A stretch of 64,000 nucleotides of DNA from Mycolicibacterium komanii (GTDB lineage: Bacteria > Actinomycetota > Actinomycetes > Mycobacteriales > Mycobacteriaceae). Positions 28,999-37,307 of the stretch are shown here, in pieces; position 1 is the stretch's first letter; every line of letters starts with the position of its first letter. The stretch lies in NCBI RefSeq assembly GCF_001050035.1, contig NZ_CVTA01000064.1:178879-242878 (forward strand), written 5' to 3'. The notes below the pieces were generated by a model. That model was not told the DNA's origin and did no database searches. It was given only the letters and a program-made list of their open reading frames with translations. The translations under genes were made by a program, and so were the position numbers.

Positions 28999-29540
28999 GG
29001 CTCTTCGAGTAGCGGAATCTGCTCCATGGCCCACGGGCTGATCGACCACGGCAGCCCGACCGCGGAGCGGAGCTGCTCCCACGACACCCACATCCACTCC
29101 ATGACCTCGCTGGGGTCCGGCCGCAGCCGGGCGTCGCAGCGGGCGAAGTACACAGGGCAGATCTCGTTCTCGACGGTGCCGTCGGCCGCGACGGCGCGAT
29201 AGCGGAAGTCCGGCAGCACGCACACCACCGATTCGATCGACACGCCCAACTCCTGCTCGGCGCGTCGGCGCACCGCGTCCTCGACCTGCTCCCCCGGCGC
29301 CGGGTGTCCACAGAACGAGTTGGACCACACCCCTGGCCACGTCGTCTTGTTCAGTGCGCGGCGGGTCAACAGCACGCTGCCGTCCGCATCGAACAGATAA
29401 CAGGAAAAGCCCAGGTGCAGCGGCGTCGAGGCGTGGTGCACGGTGGTCTTGGCGGCACTGCCGATCTGCCGCCCCTGTTCGTCGAGAAGGACGACGGACT
29501 CGTCCGTCGTCGCCGTGGTCTCCGTCGTCGAGGTGGTCAC
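28959..29540 (-). CDS. idi: Isopentenyl-diphosphate delta-isomerase (type 1)
   Basis: A 193-residue Nudix-fold isomerase that interconverts IPP and DMAPP and so feeds CrtE. Motifs: LHLGFSCYLFDADGSVLLTR, WSNSFCGHPAPGE with the catalytic cysteine, and the Nudix-like EDAVRRRAEQELGVS; ENEICPVYFAR carries the conserved glutamates. Two GTG starts are possible; I prefer 29540 because GAGG lies 8 bases upstream, while 29549 has none. It is transcribed towards the crt operon and follows the MerR gene by 65 bases, with its own SigF-like element between them. Confidence 0.93.
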   Translation of the reverse strand: MTTSTTETTATTDESVVLLDEQGRQIGSAAKTTVHHASTPLHLGFSCYLFDADGSVLLTRRALNKTTWPGVWSNSFCGHPAPGEQVEDAVRRRAEQELGVSIESVVCVLPDFRYRAVAADGTVENEICPVYFARCDARLRPDPSEVMEWMWVSWEQLRSAVGLPWSISPWAMEQIPLLEEPYLQGSWPQFISE

Positions 29541-29558
29541 TGCAGACACCTCATGTAT

Positions 29559-29582
29559 GTACCCAAATCCGCCGGACTAACC
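29559..29582 (-). promoter_or_regulatory. Candidate SigF-like promoter of idi
   Basis: On the minus strand GGTTA and GGGTAC are separated by 13 bases, and the element ends 18 bases before the idi GTG at 29540. The context CGGTTAG.CCGG.GGATT.GGGTAC closely resembles the crtE upstream element. Spacing is short for canonical SigF, so a shared variant promoter or activator site is possible. Confidence 0.4.
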
Positions 29583-29605
29583 GATGCATAGACGATGCGC
29601 CTCGG

Positions 29606-30439
29606 TCACGGGGCGGACATGCATCGCTCGACGGCCTCGCACAGGCTGTGCACGCGCGTGGCCGAGCCGGCGGCGCGGTCGTCCCAGCCGGATCCTCCGA
29701 GCAGGACCTCGGCGCCGGAGGCGGCCGCGCGGACCATGTCCATGTCGGCAGTATCGGCGGTCTGTGACCACAGCACCACCCGAACAGGCGAGCTCACGCG
29801 TCCGATCGCAGCGGTCAGCGCCGCCGCCGGCACGGTGGCGCCCAGGATCAGCGCGCCGCGCCCGCGCTCGGCGAGGGCGGCGCGCAGCGCCTCGAGCGCC
29901 AACACGTGCGTCTCGCTCGGGGTGCACGCCAGGATGACCGGCGTCGCGGTGTCGAGGCTCACGAGCGGCGTGTGATGCATCGACCGCGACACCGCCCACG
30001 ACAGGGCGTGCTCGACGTCGATGCAGCCGCCGTCCTCGTCCTGCTGGGTCACGACGGCCGCGAACGCGGGCTGTACCAGAAGGTCCCAGGTGTCGATCAC
30101 ACCGAAATGACGGACGTGGGTCTCCAGCGCAGTACTGAGCGCGGCGAGGTCCAGGGCGAATGCGGCCGCCAACAACGAGGCGACGTCACCGCGCGGCGGC
30201 ACGACGGCCTCGGTCGCCAGTTGGGCCGCGCTGCGAGCGCTGGTCCCCTGCCCGATGAGCGCGTGCATGTGCCGCAGGGCGGCGATGTCGTTGTCGCTGT
30301 AGAGCCGGTGCCGGCCGGGACGGTGGTGCGACGGCCCGACACCGTAGCGCTGGCTCCAGCTGCGCAGCGTCGCGGTGGGCACACCGACGCGCTCGGCCAC
30401 CACGCGCACGGTGTACCGCGGTTTGTCAGCGTCGTCCAT
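29606..30439 (-). CDS. MerR-family regulator with B12-binding-like domain (CarH/LitR type)
   Basis: A 277-residue protein. Residues about 8-75 are a MerR winged helix (YTVRVVAERVGVPTATLRSW, then HRPGRHRLYSDNDIAALRHM). The rest resembles the four-helix plus Rossmann B12-binding region of CarH/LitR: EH at 143-144 and ExH at 176-178 (PSETHVLAL) fit the EH and ExHxxG landmarks, but the tryptophan of W-x9-EH is Gln133 and the glycine is alanine. It may therefore be a light/B12-responsive repressor or a B12-independent variant. Position beside idi and the crt operon suggests it controls them. The dimer DNA target is unknown. Confidence 0.78.
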   Translation of the reverse strand: MDDADKPRYTVRVVAERVGVPTATLRSWSQRYGVGPSHHRPGRHRLYSDNDIAALRHMHALIGQGTSARSAAQLATEAVVPPRGDVASLLAAAFALDLAALSTALETHVRHFGVIDTWDLLVQPAFAAVVTQQDEDGGCIDVEHALSWAVSRSMHHTPLVSLDTATPVILACTPSETHVLALEALRAALAERGRGALILGATVPAAALTAAIGRVSSPVRVVLWSQTADTADMDMVRAAASGAEVLLGGSGWDDRAAGSATRVHSLCEAVERCMSAP

Positions 30440-30573
30440 GGAGCCTGCTCATCGGGGTGTGGGCCCAGCGAGGATTCACCGATACCGCGGTGGGCAAACT
30501 CGTCGATGCGAAACCGATGCAACCGTTCGCTGTGTGGACATACCGGCGGCGAGAAGCGGGTACCTGTACGCCC

Positions 30574-31005
30574 ATGACCGATCAGCAGACAGACGAGCAA
30601 CACAGCCGCCCCGAGGGGCTCGACGACGCCACCGTGGAGGCGGTCGGCGGTGTGTCGGAGGCGTTGGAGTGGGTGGAACGGGCACGCGGGCATCTGTATT
30701 CGTTCCACCAGCTGATGGGTCGGGCCGACCTGCTGCTCGGTGAGGCGTGCGACAAACTGCGCGACGCCGGTCACGACGCCGTCGCCGAGCGGTTGGAGGC
30801 CGGTGTCGTCGGTCGCAACGTGCTCTACGGCCGCTGGACCTTCCAGATCGTCGAGGATTTCGACGACAACTACTGGTCAGTGTTCCGCGACCACGAGCGC
30901 CGGGTGCGCGACGAGCTCCAGCAGGGCCGCAAGCACGTGTTCGAGTCGGAAATGAAGGAGCGGCGCCGCACCCAGGGTCGCCCCGGGCACGAACACCGCC
31001 CCTGA
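30574..31005 (+). CDS. Conserved hypothetical protein
   Basis: A 143-residue soluble, acidic, largely helical protein I do not recognise. It contains EALEWVERARGHLYSFHQLM, GRADLLLGEACDKLRDAGHD and YGRWTFQIVEDFDDNYWSVF, ending in a basic tail ERRRTQGRPGHEHRP. The sequence is ordered and codon-biased like its neighbours, so it is likely real. The ATG at 30574 is preferred; the frame extends upstream to 30457 through the promoter region. It is divergent from the MerR gene and converges on ilvC across a strong hairpin. Confidence 0.75.
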   Translation: MTDQQTDEQHSRPEGLDDATVEAVGGVSEALEWVERARGHLYSFHQLMGRADLLLGEACDKLRDAGHDAVAERLEAGVVGRNVLYGRWTFQIVEDFDDNYWSVFRDHERRVRDELQQGRKHVFESEMKERRRTQGRPGHEHRP

Positions 31006-31012
31006 TCCGTGC

Positions 31013-31061
31013 GATTTCGGTGCGCTACCGATCGACCAGCGATAGGTAGCGCACCGAAATC
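31013..31061. terminator. Bidirectional terminator between the hypothetical gene and ilvC
   Basis: Perfect 17-base arms GATTTCGGTGCGCTACC (31013-31029) and GGTAGCGCACCGAAATC (31045-31061) flank a 15-base loop. It lies between the converging stop codons (31005 and 31067), so it can end both transcripts. No T tract is present. Confidence 0.75.
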
Positions 31062-31066
31062 CCTAC

Positions 31067-32089
<1,023 letters not shown>

Positions 32090-32112
32090 TTATCTCTCAC
32101 CTGATTTAGGGT

Positions 32113-32622
32113 TTACTTGGTGGTGCCGATGCTGCGGGGACCGCGGGACAGCGACACCACTCCGGACTGCACGATCTCACGAATTCCGAAGGGCTCCAGC
32201 ACCCGCAGCAGCGCCTCGAGCTTTTCGGGCGTGCCGGTCGCCTCGACCGTCAACGACTCGGTCGACACGTCGACGACCTTGGCGCGGAACAGATTCACCG
32301 CCTCGATGACCTGCCCCCGGGTCGACGCATCGGTGCGCACCTTGATCAGCGCGAGCTCACGCGAGACCGAGTTCTCTTCCTCCTGCTCGACGATCTTGAT
32401 CACGTTCACCAGCTTGTTGAGCTGTTTGGTGATCTGCTCGAGAGGCGCCTCGTCCACGCTGACGACGATCGTCATGCGCGACATGTTCTTCTGCTCGGTC
32501 GCACCGACGGCCAGGGACTGGATGTTGAAGCCGCGCCGCGAGAACAGCGACGCGACGCGCGCCAGGACGCCTGGTTTGTCCTCGACGAGCACCGACAACG
32601 TTTGGGTGGCGGGGGTGCTCAT
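32113..32622 (-). CDS. ilvN: Acetolactate synthase small (regulatory) subunit
   Basis: A 169-residue regulatory subunit with an N-terminal ACT domain (TLSVLVEDKPGVLARVASLF, then RRGFNIQSLAVG) that binds valine for feedback inhibition, and a second ACT-like domain with ELALIKVRTDASTRGQVIEA. I start at the ATG at 32622, whose A is the last base of the ilvB stop (TGATG), giving tight coupling and balanced subunits. Confidence 0.97.
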   Translation of the reverse strand: MSTPATQTLSVLVEDKPGVLARVASLFSRRGFNIQSLAVGATEQKNMSRMTIVVSVDEAPLEQITKQLNKLVNVIKIVEQEEENSVSRELALIKVRTDASTRGQVIEAVNLFRAKVVDVSTESLTVEATGTPEKLEALLRVLEPFGIREIVQSGVVSLSRGPRSIGTTK

Positions 32623-34490
32623 CAGGCGTGCCCTTCTTCCGGATCGTCGAACAGCGGCCGGATGCCGCGCGCGGCCTGGATCTCGTCGTTGCTGGTGCCG
32701 GCGGCGACCATGGGCCACACCTGAGCGTCTGCGCCGACGATGAAGTCGATAACCACGGGGCGGTCGTTGATCTCACGCGCCTGGCGGATCACGTTCTCGA
32801 CGTCTTCGGCTCGCTCACAACGCAATCCGACGCAGCCGAGCGCCTCGGCCAGCTTGACGAAATCGGGGATGCGACGCGAGTGCGTGGCCAGATCCGTTTG
32901 GCTGTACCGCTCCTCGTAGAACAGGGTCTGCCACTGGCGCACCATGCCGAGGTTGCCGTTGTTGATCAGCGCGACCTTGATCGGCGCACCCTCGACGGCA
33001 CAGGTGGCCAACTCCTGGTTGGTCATCTGGAAGCAGCCGTCGCCGTCGATGGCCCACACCTCGGCCTCCGGGCGGCCGAACTTGGCCCCCATCGCCGCGG
33101 GCACGGCGTAGCCCATGGTGCCCAGGCCGCCGGAATTCAGCCACGTCTTGGGCTTCTCGTAGGAGATGAACTGCGCGGCCCACATCTGGTGCTGTCCGAC
33201 CCCCGCGACGTACACGGCGTCCGGCCCGGCCATCTTGCCCAGCGTCTCGATCACGTACTCCGGCGAGAGGCTGCCGTCGCTCTGCGGTCCGTAGCTCAAC
33301 GGGTAGGTCGCCTGCACTCCGCGCAGGTACTCCATCCAGTTGTCGATCTTGATCGACTCCACGGCGCCGTCGCGCTGCAGCGCCACGATCAGGTCGGCGA
33401 TGACGGCCTTGACGTCACCCACGATCGGCACGTCGGCGTGGCGGTTCTTGCCGATCTCCGCCGGGTCGATGTCGGCGTGGATGACCTTGGCCTCCGGCGC
33501 GAAGGAATCCAGCCGGCCGGTCACCCGGTCGTCGAAGCGGGTGCCCAGTGCGATCAGCAGGTCGCTGCGCTGCAGGGCGGCCACCGCGGACACCGTGCCG
33601 TGCATCCCCGGCATGCCCATGTTCTGCGGATGGCTGTCGGGGAACGCGCCGCGCGCCATCAGCGTGGTGACGACGGGGATTCCGGTCAGCTCGGCCAGCT
33701 CCAGCAGTCCCTCGGTGGCCTCGCCGCGGATCACGCCGCCGCCGACGTAGAGCACCGGCTTGCGGGCGGCCGCGATCAGCTTCGCGGCCTCCCGGATCTG
33801 GCGATTGTGCGGTTTGGTGTTCGGCTTGTAGCCGGGCAGATCCATCCGCGGCGGCCAGCTGAAGGTGCACTGACCCTGCAGCACGTCCTTGGGGATGTCG
33901 ACGAGCACCGGACCGGGACGGCCCGAGGACGCGATGTGGAACGCCTCGGCGATCGCCTTCGGGATCTCGTCGCCGCTGCGCACCAGGAAGTTGTGCTTGG
34001 TGATCGGCATCGTGATGCCGGAGATGTCGGCTTCCTGGAACGCGTCGGTGCCGATCAGGCCGCGGCCGACCTGTCCGGTGATCGCGACCACCGGGATCGA
34101 GTCCATGTGGGCGTCGGCCAGCGGCGTGACGAGGTTCGTCGCACCGGGGCCCGAGGTGGCCATCATCACGCCGACCTTCCCGGTCGCGTGGGCGTAACCG
34201 CTGGCGGCGTGCCCGGCGCCCTGCTCGTGGCGGACCAGCACGTGGCGCAGTTTCTTGGAGTCGAACAGCGGGTCGTAGACCGGCAGCACCGCGCCGCCGG
34301 GGATGCCGAAGATCGTGTCGACGTCGAGCTCCTCCAGCGACCGGATCACCGCCTGCGCGCCGGTCATCTGTTGCGGCGCAACACGTTTGGTCGACGCCGG
34401 CGCAGCTTTCACCGCCGGTTTCGTGGCATGTCCGTCGTCGGGCACGGTTGCCGCCACCTGCTCCAGCGGTCGGGTTGTCGGTGCGCTCAC
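32622..34490 (-). CDS. ilvB: Acetolactate synthase catalytic subunit
   Basis: A 622-residue ThDP enzyme condensing two pyruvates, or pyruvate with 2-oxobutyrate (Rv3003c, IlvB1). The catalytic glutamate is in [20 protein letters not shown]; the FAD-binding domain and the ThDP/Mg motif [15 protein letters not shown] followed by [12 protein letters not shown] are intact. An N-terminal extension of about 38 residues rich in Ala/Thr/Lys is typical of mycobacteria. The GTG has AGGAG about 10 bases upstream. Expression is probably controlled by the leader peptide and terminator that precede it. Confidence 0.98.
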   Translation of the reverse strand: MSAPTTRPLEQVAATVPDDGHATKPAVKAAPASTKRVAPQQMTGAQAVIRSLEELDVDTIFGIPGGAVLPVYDPLFDSKKLRHVLVRHEQGAGHAASGYAHATGKVGVMMATSGPGATNLVTPLADAHMDSIPVVAITGQVGRGLIGTDAFQEADISGITMPITKHNFLVRSGDEIPKAIAEAFHIASSGRPGPVLVDIPKDVLQGQCTFSWPPRMDLPGYKPNTKPHNRQIREAAKLIAAARKPVLYVGGGVIRGEATEGLLELAELTGIPVVTTLMARGAFPDSHPQNMGMPGMHGTVSAVAALQRSDLLIALGTRFDDRVTGRLDSFAPEAKVIHADIDPAEIGKNRHADVPIVGDVKAVIADLIVALQRDGAVESIKIDNWMEYLRGVQATYPLSYGPQSDGSLSPEYVIETLGKMAGPDAVYVAGVGQHQMWAAQFISYEKPKTWLNSGGLGTMGYAVPAAMGAKFGRPEAEVWAIDGDGCFQMTNQELATCAVEGAPIKVALINNGNLGMVRQWQTLFYEERYSQTDLATHSRRIPDFVKLAEALGCVGLRCERAEDVENVIRQAREINDRPVVIDFIVGADAQVWPMVAAGTSNDEIQAARGIRPLFDDPEEGHA

Positions 34491-34557
34491 GGTGTTCGTT
34501 CTCCTAAATCCTTCTGCGGATCTGTCTCTAGGGTCTCAAATTCGGTGGTCGGGCAAG

Positions 34558-34592
34558 AAAAAACCCCCGTCAGCTGGGCAGCTGTACGAGGG
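34558..34592 (-). terminator. Attenuator hairpin upstream of ilvB
   Basis: On the minus strand CCCTCGT pairs with ACGGGGG (one G-T pair), an inner CAGCT/AGCTG stem has loop GCCC, and TTTTTT follows directly. It begins 19 bases after the leader peptide stop and ends 67 bases before the ilvB start. This is a textbook intrinsic terminator in a leader, implying conditional read-through. Confidence 0.9.
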
Positions 34593-34611
34593 TCGCGCGT
34601 CGGTGCCGGAG

Positions 34612-34683
34612 TTATGCCCGAGTAAGGGCAGGCGCGGCATCGACGCGCTTCCCGATTACTACGAGCAACCCCAGGCCCTGCAT
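34612..34683 (-). CDS. ilvBNC leader peptide
   Basis: A 23-codon reading frame starting MQGLGLLVVIGKRV and ending in TAA. It contains a tight run Leu-Leu-Val-Val-Ile, the three products of the branched-chain pathway. Ribosome stalling at these codons when the amino acids are scarce would prevent the downstream hairpin (34558-34592) from forming. The ATG lies 8 bases after a -10 element, so it is probably leaderless. Predicted ilvB leader peptides of this kind are known in actinobacteria; this one is inferred only from sequence. Confidence 0.87.
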   Translation of the reverse strand: MQGLGLLVVIGKRVDAAPALTRA

Positions 34684-34691
34684 AACCGTCG

Positions 34692-34721
34692 ACGGTAGCC
34701 TCCGCACTGGTCACAGGTCAA
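34692..34721 (-). promoter_or_regulatory. ilvBNC promoter
   Basis: On the minus strand TTGACC (34721-34716), an 18-base spacer and TACCGT (34697-34692) match the mycobacterial SigA pattern TTGACN-N17-19-TANNNT. Transcription would start close to 34683-34685, at or one to two bases before the leader peptide ATG. The divergent cfp6 start is 28 bases beyond the -35. Confidence 0.75.
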
Positions 34722-34748
34722 ATTGCGGCACGGTGCGAAGATGGCCGG

Positions 34749-35144
34749 GTGAGTCCCGAGGCCGCACCCGCCCCCGTCGTCATCCGCATCTCGCCCATGG
34801 CGCATTTCGCCGTCGCATTCCTGGCGTTCAGCATGCTTTCGCTGGTTCTCGCGGGCCTCACCTGGGTGGCGGCCCTGCTCGTCATTCCGATCGTGTTGTC
34901 GGTGTTCGTCGCCCGCTATCGCACCGTCGCCGACCGCGACCGGGTGACCGCACGCACGTTGTTCGGCAGCGAGACGGTCCGGTGGGACGACATCGACGGT
35001 CTGCGGTTCGGCAAGGGGCCGGCGGCCTACGCCCACTTGAAGGACGGCAGGGACCTGCGGCTACCGGCGGTGACGTTCGCGACGCTGCCGCGCCTCACCG
35101 AGGCCAGCGGCGGTCGCGTGCCGAATCCGTATTCGACGGATTAG
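34749..35144 (+). CDS. cfp6: PH-domain membrane protein (low molecular weight antigen Cfp6 type)
   Basis: A 131-residue protein equivalent to Rv3004. Two hydrophobic helices at about residues 18-55 (FAVAFLAFSMLSLVLAGLTW, AALLVIPIVLSVFVARY) are followed by a small bacterial PH-like domain: DRDRVTARTLFGSETVRWDD, IDGLRFGKGPAAYAHLKDGR. Function unknown; the M. tuberculosis protein was first seen in culture filtrate. GTG start. Its stop overlaps the stop of the converging doxX gene by 4 bases. Confidence 0.88.
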   Translation: MSPEAAPAPVVIRISPMAHFAVAFLAFSMLSLVLAGLTWVAALLVIPIVLSVFVARYRTVADRDRVTARTLFGSETVRWDDIDGLRFGKGPAAYAHLKDGRDLRLPAVTFATLPRLTEASGGRVPNPYSTD

Positions 35145-35971
35145 GCGAACGGGTTGCCGCCGTTGAGCAGCACCCAGATCGCGACACCGGCGCCCGCGCC
35201 GAGCACCAGCGCGCCGAGCGAGCCGAGGAACGGCCGCCGCGCCCACCCGCGTCCGGCGTCGAACCCGTAGCGGCCGGGCCCGGTCAGCACCAGGGCGGCC
35301 ACCGCGCACGCGAGGAACACCTTGTACTCGTGCCCATCGGTCAAGAAGTCCGATAGCCGCGCTTCCTCGTGGGCGACCATCGCGTCGGCCAGCACCCCGG
35401 TCACCAGGTATGCCAGCGCGCCCGCGGCGGCCACGGGCGTGAACAGACCGAGGATGAGCAGCACCCCGGCGGCGATCTGACCCGCCGCGCCGACGTAGGT
35501 CAGGATGTCGGCGTAGCGAAAGCCCATGTCGGACAGCTCGGCTTCCCAGCCGTTGAGCCCGGGACCGCCCCACAGCCCGAAGGCCTTCTGCAGGCCGTGG
35601 CCGATGAACAGGGCACCCACCGCGAGGCGCAGCAGGAGAAGGCCCAGGTCGAGCGTGCCGCGACGGTCGGGTCCGGCCCGGAACGGGTCGGGGCCGACCT
35701 CCGAGGGTTCGGCCGAGTAGTCGGTCAGCGCGTGCCGACCGCCGGGCTGTACATACGGCAGCGGTTCGGGGTCGTTGAGCAATCCGAATCCGGTCGAGAC
35801 CGGTGCGCCGCTGTTCGAGTCGTAGTGCGGGATCGCGGTGGTTTCGAAATCGCCTGCGTAGTTCGAGGTGGGCAGATCGTCTTCGGGGTCGACCAGACTC
35901 GCCGACACGGGCCGCCCGGCCGCGTCGTCGGGCCGCTGCCAGGCGCGTGGGTCATTGGTATGACTGGTCAC
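35141..35971 (-). CDS. doxX: DoxX-family membrane protein
   Basis: A 276-residue protein (Rv3005c type). Residues about 1-95 are a hydrophilic N-terminal extension; the DoxX core follows with four helices, starting LGLLLLRLAVGALFIGHGLQ, then AAGQIAAGVLLILGLFTP and YKVFLACAVAALVLTGPGRY. In M. tuberculosis DoxX links SodA and SseA in a membrane oxidoreductase complex that resists oxidative stress. The GTG at 35971 (VTSHTNDPRAWQRP) gives the family length; 35995 is an alternative. Confidence 0.88.
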   Translation of the reverse strand: MTSHTNDPRAWQRPDDAAGRPVSASLVDPEDDLPTSNYAGDFETTAIPHYDSNSGAPVSTGFGLLNDPEPLPYVQPGGRHALTDYSAEPSEVGPDPFRAGPDRRGTLDLGLLLLRLAVGALFIGHGLQKAFGLWGGPGLNGWEAELSDMGFRYADILTYVGAAGQIAAGVLLILGLFTPVAAAGALAYLVTGVLADAMVAHEEARLSDFLTDGHEYKVFLACAVAALVLTGPGRYGFDAGRGWARRPFLGSLGALVLGAGAGVAIWVLLNGGNPFA

Positions 35972-36110
35972 TCTGCCAGCGTAAGTGCTTGTCACCCGGT
36001 AGTCGGGTATTGGCGCGGTGCTTTCGGGGCCCTAATTCGCGCACGTCTCGCGGCACCGTCGCGCGGGTGTGCGTGGCGCGCTTGTCCGAATGATCCGTAA
36101 CCTGGCTCGC

Positions 36111-37232
36111 ATGAAACTGCGCCTGCCGATGCGGGGCGTGCTCGCCGTGTTGTGCGCGGCGTTGCTCGCGGGGTCGGGGTGCGCGCGATTCGACGATCTG
36201 CAGTCGCAACCGTTCACCACCGAACCTCAGCTCGAACCGGGTCCCACGTCGACGCCGCCGCCTCCGCCGCCGCTGCCCCCGACGCCGTTCCCGAAGGAGT
36301 GCCCGGCGCCGGGCGTCATGCAGGGCTGCCTGGAGAGCACCAGCGGCCTGATCATGTTGCCCGACAGCCAGTCGGCCCTGGTCGCCGAGCGCACGACCGG
36401 TGTGGTCAAAGAGGTCTCGGTGCGCGCCGAACCGAAGGTCAAGACCTCGCTGCCGGTCGACGGATCGGGTGACGGCGGCCTGATGGACATCGTGCTGTCG
36501 CCGACGTACCAGCAAGACCGGCTGATGTACGCCTACGTCAGCACCCCGACGGACAACCGCGTCATCCGCATCGCCGACGACGACATTCCCAAGCCGATCC
36601 TGACCGGCATCCCCAAGGGCGCCACCGGCAACGCGGGCTCGTTGATCTTCACCAGCCCGACGACGCTGCTCGTGCAGACGGGCGACGCGGGAAACCCCGC
36701 CGATGCGGCGAACCCCGGGTCGTTGGCCGGCAAGGTGCTGCGGATCGAACAACCGACCACGGTCGATCAGGCCCCGACGACGACCGCGCTGTCGGGCTTG
36801 GGCGCCGCGGGCGGCATGTGCATCGACTACTCGGACGGGTCGCTGTACATCACCGACCGCGCCGCCTCCGGTGACCGGTTGCAGCGCATCACCAAGGACT
36901 CCAAGACGTCGACGGTGTGGACCTGGCCCGACCGGCCCGGCGTCGCGGGTTGTGCCGCGCTGGACGGGTCGGTTCTGGTCAATCTCGTCAACACCAAGCA
37001 GACCGTCGCCGTGCGGCTCGCTCCCGAAACCGGTGCGGTGACCGGCGATCCCGAGGTGGTGCGCCAGGACCAGCACGGCCATGCCTGGGCGCTGGCGATG
37101 TCGCCCGACGGCAACATCTGGGGCGGCACGATCAACAAGACGGCGGGCGACGCCCAGAAGCTCGACGACGTCGTCTTCCCGCTGTTCCCGCAGGGCGGCG
37201 GCTTCCCGCGCAGCCCGGCCGACAATACGTAA
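36111..37232 (+). CDS. lppZ: Lipoprotein LppZ, beta-propeller (glucose/sorbosone dehydrogenase-like)
   Basis: A 373-residue predicted lipoprotein (Rv3006 type). The signal peptide ends with a lipobox-like LLAGSGC at about residue 23-24. A proline-rich linker (TSTPPPPPPLPP) leads into a six-bladed propeller with GLIMLPDSQSALVAERTTG and LMDIVLSPTYQQDRLMYAYV, as in PQQ-dependent sugar dehydrogenases. Enzyme activity is not established. The ATG at 36111 is preferred over an upstream in-frame start. It ends before an inverted repeat facing gatB. Confidence 0.9.
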   Translation: MKLRLPMRGVLAVLCAALLAGSGCARFDDLQSQPFTTEPQLEPGPTSTPPPPPPLPPTPFPKECPAPGVMQGCLESTSGLIMLPDSQSALVAERTTGVVKEVSVRAEPKVKTSLPVDGSGDGGLMDIVLSPTYQQDRLMYAYVSTPTDNRVIRIADDDIPKPILTGIPKGATGNAGSLIFTSPTTLLVQTGDAGNPADAANPGSLAGKVLRIEQPTTVDQAPTTTALSGLGAAGGMCIDYSDGSLYITDRAASGDRLQRITKDSKTSTVWTWPDRPGVAGCAALDGSVLVNLVNTKQTVAVRLAPETGAVTGDPEVVRQDQHGHAWALAMSPDGNIWGGTINKTAGDAQKLDDVVFPLFPQGGGFPRSPADNT

Positions 37233-37250
37233 CCGGCTGCCCGCGCTCGA

Positions 37251-37301
37251 AACTGCGGCCAGGGCTGTGAATGAGCGTCGCCAACGACCCTGTGTGCAGT
37301 T
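37251..37301. terminator. Long-loop inverted repeat between lppZ and gatB
   Basis: AACTGC..CAGGG (37251-37264) pairs with CCCTG..GCAGTT (37288-37301); both blocks match exactly around a 3-base internal mismatch, with a 23-base loop. The GAAACTGCGGCCAGGG core resembles the elements at 998 and 50206. Likely a bidirectional terminator. Confidence 0.5.
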
Positions 37302-37307
37302 GCGGCG

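Noticed and set aside
30558..30563. GGGTAC upstream of the 143-residue hypothetical gene as a third SigF-type promoter
   Set aside because: No GTTT-like -35 at 13-17 bases upstream, unlike the sites at 28421, 20856 and 29582.
36005..36010. GGGTAT as a SigF promoter for lppZ
   Set aside because: About 100 bases from the lppZ start with only GCTT at 14 bases upstream; too weak.
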